Positions 59,901-64,000 of a stretch of 64,000 bases of DNA are shown here, one piece after another. The DNA is from Pristionchus mayeri (lineage: Eukaryota; Nematoda; Chromadorea; Rhabditida; Neodiplogasteridae), in NCBI GenBank assembly GCA_036245805.1, contig BTRK01000005.1:8246001-8310000 (forward strand). Direction: 5' to 3'. The first letter of the stretch is position 1, and every line of letters begins with the position of its first letter. A program made the translations under genes and the position numbers. The notes beneath the pieces are model-generated. The model was not told the DNA's origin and searched no databases. It saw nothing but the letters and a program-made list of their open reading frames with translations.

Positions 59901-60571
59901 CCACTAGCAGCAGAGGAACCCCTCTCGCAAAGGCTGTTGCTCATTGCACTATAGCGACCATCTCCACTCGGAGAGAGAGACAACGAACCTGCAAGACATC
60001 AACCAATCAGTGTGTCAATCCTCCCTCCCCCTTCCTATCATAGATGAATCAAGAATGGCTTACAGGGGCTGGTTCTGGGACTGGAAGTGGCTCCCGTCGA
60101 TCCTCCTCTGTATGTGGATGAGGGATACGCATAGGCTGTACCACTCCCTCCATTGCCACAGAGACGCGAATCGGCGCCCGTCGACAAACGAGGAGCGGAC
60201 AGCAACGAGATTCCGCCCATCGCACCGCGCATCTCCGCAGAAGTAGAGGCACGCTGCAGACGCTGCATGTGACGAGCAGACTCGAGCTGGAGATAAGCAA
60301 GTGTCGGGACGTCATCAACAAGTCTCACCTCCTCGTAGTACTTGTTGAGCATGGAAGGAGTAAGAGTGGAAGAACGGGCGAACGGGGAGAGCAACAGATC
60401 AGAGTGGACATCACTTGCTGATAAATACTGTCTTGGAAAGATAACGAGATACTCTAATGAGCACTTCTCTCTCACAATCTGGGATGGTATGGTACCTGTG
60501 TCAGTGAGAGCAGTATTGTTGGGAGAGGGGCGACGGTGGGAAATATAGGTGGAATGGTGAGGTGTCTGCAT
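56980..60571 (-). CDS. Serine-rich host-like gene, unrecognised, at least 7 exons
   Basis: I do not recognise the product. Exons by phase and splice sites: 60571-60496, 60417-60329, 60286-60064, 59988-59854, then 57483-57376, 57325-57213 and 57145-56980 (stop TAG 56980-56982). Introns are 42-75 nt except the 2.4-kb one that holds repeats. Readings include PSMLNKYYEE|LESARHMQRL, a Gly/Ser-rich part (GGSTGATSS, GSSAASGL), SRSSAVAAANG, then PAKIVIPSDSQIDDQPRS and a C-terminus with HGPHAVYFNNGASVQ. There are no membrane or signal segments, so a cytosolic or nuclear, partly disordered protein is likely. The joint between the fourth and fifth listed exons does not keep frame (phase 1 to phase 0), so an exon is missing or the gene is damaged there. 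The 5' end may extend beyond 60571. Confidence 0.55.
57540..57900. repeat. Solo fragment of TGACGCC-type foldback
   Basis: GGGGTTTTCGAGGGTGCTGA and CGGTTGAGCCAGGCTGCA are shared with 21590-21690 and 49850-49940. It lies in the long intron of the - strand gene. Confidence 0.6.
57968..59203. repeat. Foldback element (CAGTCACGCC termini, TA target), intronic
   Basis: Flanked by TA (57966-57967 and 59204-59205). Terminal repeats begin CAGTCACGCCGGAAAGTCAT. Arms of about 490 bp are close copies. The centre carries a second, unrelated foldback (about 58478-58607) with GGTATACTCGGGTCG and its complement. It is probably a Tc1/mariner-related MITE with a nested insertion, inside the 2.4-kb intron of the serine-rich gene. 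Confidence 0.9.
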
Positions 60572-60784
60572 TCTTGGTGGAGTTCACGAGTCAATGAGTT
60601 CAGGAGACCACAGATCCAAGCTTCCACGAATCGGCTCGATCGCACGAGGCAAACCCGATCTGCACAGAGTAATTTACATCACACGATGATCGAACGACAA
60701 TTCAAATATGCATTCCGCGCAACAGAGAAAAAAGAGCAGACAATATTTGTGCGAATGAAACTTTGATTGCAACGAACGCGATGA

Positions 60785-61075
60785 GCATGCAACGACATAC
60801 CCATCAGCGATGGATAATAACAGTATAACAAATAACGATGAAAGCGCCACTTTTACGGCAATAGAAGCTCAAATGGATGCATTAGCCAACTTCTGCTTGT
60901 ATGAAGGCATTGGTGAAACTAAGCGCTCAAGACAGATCAAAGTTTACAAAAAACGCAACAAAAATGCAACGACATATCCATCCGCGAGACGTAATAACTT
61001 TTTTAAAAATAACAATGAGAGCGCCAATTTTACGTCAACACAAGCTTAAATGGATGTAGTAATCAATTTCTGCTA
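60785..61075 (+). repeat. Tandem duplication, about 176-bp unit, coding-like
   Basis: ATGCAACGACATA(C/T)CCATC begins each unit (60787 and 60964). Both copies read N(N/D)(N/D)ESA.FT...(A)Q in the same frame (ORF 60810-61049). It could be an upstream exon on + or a decayed repeat. It lies just outside the 5' end of the - strand gene. Confidence 0.5.
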
Positions 61076-61079
61076 CGAC

Positions 61080-62089
61080 TAAAAATTAGTCGCTAGCATC
61101 CGCTCATCATAGAACAAAACAAGTGAATTCTGGCAGAAAAACGCGAATTTGTAAAACACGTAAAAACATTTAAAATCGCGATGACATTCCGGATATTAAA
61201 GCATGGTCTGATGGCGGACTCGATAGCGATAAATATTCCTGCTACTATGAAAAATATAAGTAAACAACTAACGAATTGGGGCCATTTAACCTTCTCTCTC
61301 CGTTCAAAAAAATGAGGGAGCGCCGTATTTTTAGACCGGGAACTGGCCAATCTACGGTAATTTTACGAAGTTTTAAGTATCGCTAACTGGTCCGCGTCGC
61401 GGTTTTCTGCCGGACTACTTTTCCACTGTTTAACGGGCCGTGCTGTGTGTTAAACGCAGCCAGATCAAAGTACAACGTATTCCACTTTCTATTACACGCC
61501 TGAAACGCCGAAACACAAACTTCGAGATATTTTTACGATTTCAATGTAAATGGTTATTCAGCCGACAGAGACATAGATAAAATATAATTTATCATCTCCT
61601 CCACCAGAATGGCTGCACTCATCGCTTTGATTTCCTTCGCATCGTCCACATCCAATGTGATGGAAGCATCTCGCGCTGCCTCCATCAGCAAGTGATACGC
61701 CAGGGTTCATTTCTCACGCAGTTCATAAGTTATTAAATGAGAGATGGACTAATACTCGACCGAGTTGAAACAGTAAACACACTTTTCTTCGTCTCCCCCC
61801 CCCCCATTATCCGAGGAACCGAGATTCTTCAGGGCATTTGAGATGGCGGCAACTCGAATACGAGTTGCAGCTCACAGGAAATCGTATCTGGTATGATGCC
61901 CAATTTATAATAGAATAATGAACAGGATTATCATGCGGTTCAAGCGAGATTGCGAACTTAAACAAGAAGCGATGAAAATTGAAGTTCAAGCAAAATCATG
62001 ATTTCACACTATCTAGTTGATCAGGAACTTCGCTAGACAATAATCCTTGCTTGCTGTTCAGCACAAACACAATATCTTTCGTTATTTGA
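61080..62089. other. Intergenic, no gene seen
   Basis: Contains a C tract at about 61796-61805. Short frames only. Confidence 0.45.
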
Positions 62090-62460
62090 ACGCACGAGCA
62101 ATGCCGCCTTTGATAAATCTAAGGCAGCATGACGCGATAATTCTCGTCTGACTTAGTGCCAAAATTCGATCCGGTGCTGATGAGTTCCAAGGTTGAAAAA
62201 GCGTATGCTCCACTAATGAATAGGAAAAATTTCGATCAGGTGGTTATACGTTTCAAACACATCATATAAACTGGCTCACGCCAGTTTGCAATTGTCATCG
62301 GTCCCAAGTTTTAAACAACCACACAATATCATCACGGGCTGTCAATATCCCTGCTCTCTACTCTCAGGACCTGTTAATGCGCGGAACTAAGATCACCCAC
62401 GTGAAGGTTGACAGTCAAGTGTCTCTCCTCATTTCCACACTATCTCGAAAACAAAAATAA
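62090..62460 (-). repeat. Dispersed repeat, copy 2
   Basis: Inverse, diverged copy of 39390-39870 (shared words include CTGCTCTCTACTCTCAGGAC and GGCAGCATGACGCG). Confidence 0.6.
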
Positions 62461-62827
62461 GGAGTTTGCAAACCACTCCGCCTAGTGATTTGTACCCGAC
62501 CAGTAACCAACCGTCGGACAGAAGCGAGCCAGGCCCATTATTTGCTTATCATTGTCATGTACGATAGGCTGCAATAATATGAAACAACCCCATCCTCAAT
62601 GGATCACTGTATCTAAATACAATAATTCTATCACGATAAGAGAGACATAAAAATAGTAATATCGCCTGCATATGATAGGCCAGCAATATCCATAGCTGAA
62701 ACATTATTTCCGTAAAATTCCAAGTGAATGAAATTTAAACGCGCAATCCGAATGTTCACTTCTTAATCCATAACGATGAAACAGCCTCATCATTATGTTG
62801 TGCTGCATAAGCGATCGGAAATTGGTA
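62461..62827. other. Intergenic, nothing seen
   Basis: No exon or repeat identified. Confidence 0.4.
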
Positions 62828-62835
62828 GAGAATTG

Positions 62836-63994
62836 GGCTAATGTTAAAAATCCGTCCCTCAATAAGATGTAATGGTCCGCCATATTATAATGGTCCAACA
62901 AATATAGTTGTCCGCAAAAATGGACCGGTATATTTTGATGGTCCGTTTTCAACAAATACAATGGTCCAAATTTTAATAAGAAATATAATGGTCCGTTTTC
63001 GAACCGATATAATTTGTGTTGTTTTAAAAAAATGTAATGTGTTTTATCAACAGTGTATTATTCATACAATCAAGGCAGTTATTTATGGACTATCAATGGA
63101 ACAATCGAGCGGGCTAATTATCATCTACATCTAGATCGTCATATTCCTCATCAGGTTCCTCATCACTAGTGGCATCTAATGCCGATAATTCATCAACATC
63201 GGGATCGTATCTAGCAAATTCCATAAGCAAACGATTAAAGGAGGAGTAAACTCAAAATTCAATTTTTGAAGCTATCACATGCACTGCCTAGAGTTCCACA
63301 ACGATAAGAATCTCCGAAATTTTTACTTTGATATCTCCATTCCGAACAGAGTTATAGCTATTTGGCTGGGAGCCAGATCAGGGAAAGCTCAGGGAAGAGG
63401 GCGAGATATCACGCGACTTTAAGAGAGTGCGTCTCTAGATGAAACATATTCCAACCGGGCGCGCGTTTGCATTTACTCCTCCTTTAACTATTTTGTTGTT
63501 GCGAAAACAAGCGTCGTCGGAACATATACTGGGCAAGGTACCCTTTCAGTTTTTCTGGGGACAAATTGGTTACTCGCTTGATCAGTCTCTTAGCTGCTCT
63601 CTTAGCTGCGAAAGATGTTCTTGCGGACCGACTCAATGGATGGGATCTTGCATCAATCGCTCAATCTATCTCAATCAAAATGGAACCCGGCATCTTATGG
63701 TTACCTAAATAAAGAAGTATGAACTTTGAGGATCGAAAGTAGTTCCGATTTCGCATCTCTGGGAAGACCATCATCGGTGCAGCGCTCCGTCACAATTGCT
63801 GGTGACATATTCGACTGTAAAGATTCCAGTGTACTGGCCCAAAATTTCGGACAACGGCCCAATAAGTTTCCTGGAATAAATATGCCTGTCCATTTTTCGG
63901 GACCATTATATTTTACAAATATAATTTTCCGCGGACCAATATATTTTGAGCGGAACATTAAATCTTCTTGAGGGACGGATTTTTAACATTAGCC
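62836..63994. mobile_element. GG-element 3, non-autonomous, TSD cut by window end
   Basis: The ends GGCTAATGTTAAAAATCCGT plus CCCTCAA (62836-62862) have a perfect 27-bp inverted partner at 63968-63994. The left flank is GAGAATTG (62828-62835), and the six bases after the right end are GAGAAT, where the window stops, so an 8-bp duplication is likely. Left subterminal region: iterated AATGGTCC words (62870-63000). The right side has the inverse words more sparsely. The interior holds a nested TTAA MITE and a small acidic frame on - (63114-63224). Confidence 0.88.
63239..63483. mobile_element. TTAA-flanked MITE nested in GG-element 3
   Basis: 245 bp between TTAA (63235-63238 and 63484-63487), with terminal repeats AGGAGGAGTAAA. 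It is related by its right part (AACCGGGCGCGCG) to 36004-36050. It resembles the AGGAGTGCTCC MITE in its first bases but differs inside. Confidence 0.8.
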
Positions 63995-64000
63995 GAGAAT

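Overview
This is eukaryotic, animal-type DNA. It is AT-rich, mostly non-coding and extremely rich in repeats. The multi-exon genes that can be read have very short introns (about 41 to 80 nt, GT..AG, with acceptors such as TTTTAAG, ATTTAG, TTGCAG and CTCCAG). Together with the DD34D mariner and DD37D maT-type elements this suggests an invertebrate, most likely a nematode. That is an inference; no diagnostic host gene or spliced-leader RNA was found.

Layout. 1-4000: two large palindromic (foldback) elements. About 4000-11420: a decayed Polinton/Maverick (a giant virus-like transposon) with a leader ORF and an integrase on the + strand, and a small core-like protein, a packaging ATPase and a protein-primed DNA polymerase B on the - strand. 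The polymerase is cut into at least 18 exons, and capsid and protease genes are not visible. 11.5-33 kb: tandem and dispersed repeats, foldback elements, an intact mariner (18226-19467) nested in a broken palindrome, and a frameshifted maT element (31412-32699). 33.7-46.6 kb: a two-step inverted duplication. Its first pair of arms carries two copies of an unrecognised multi-exon gene, and the second pair starts inside the end of the truncated copy. 46.6-56.5 kb: more foldback elements. 56.98-60.57 kb: a serine-rich host-like gene on the - strand with a foldback element in one intron. The window ends in a 1.16-kb element whose right target duplication runs off the edge.

The main novelty candidate is a set of four non-autonomous elements (12639-13406, 33775-34336, 52506-53160, 62836-63994). 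All begin with 5'-GG, have inverted arms built from iterated short motifs (three sharing a GGTCC or GGGTCC core), and are flanked by 8-bp target duplications (three complete; the fourth is cut by the window edge). For one of them the empty site is present in the other arm of the inverted duplication. The Polinton genes would once have worked together (integrase for insertion, polymerase for self-replication, ATPase for packaging). Here the integrase has a nonsense codon and the polymerase two frameshifts and a stop, so this copy looks dead, although the ATPase and the small protein are still open.
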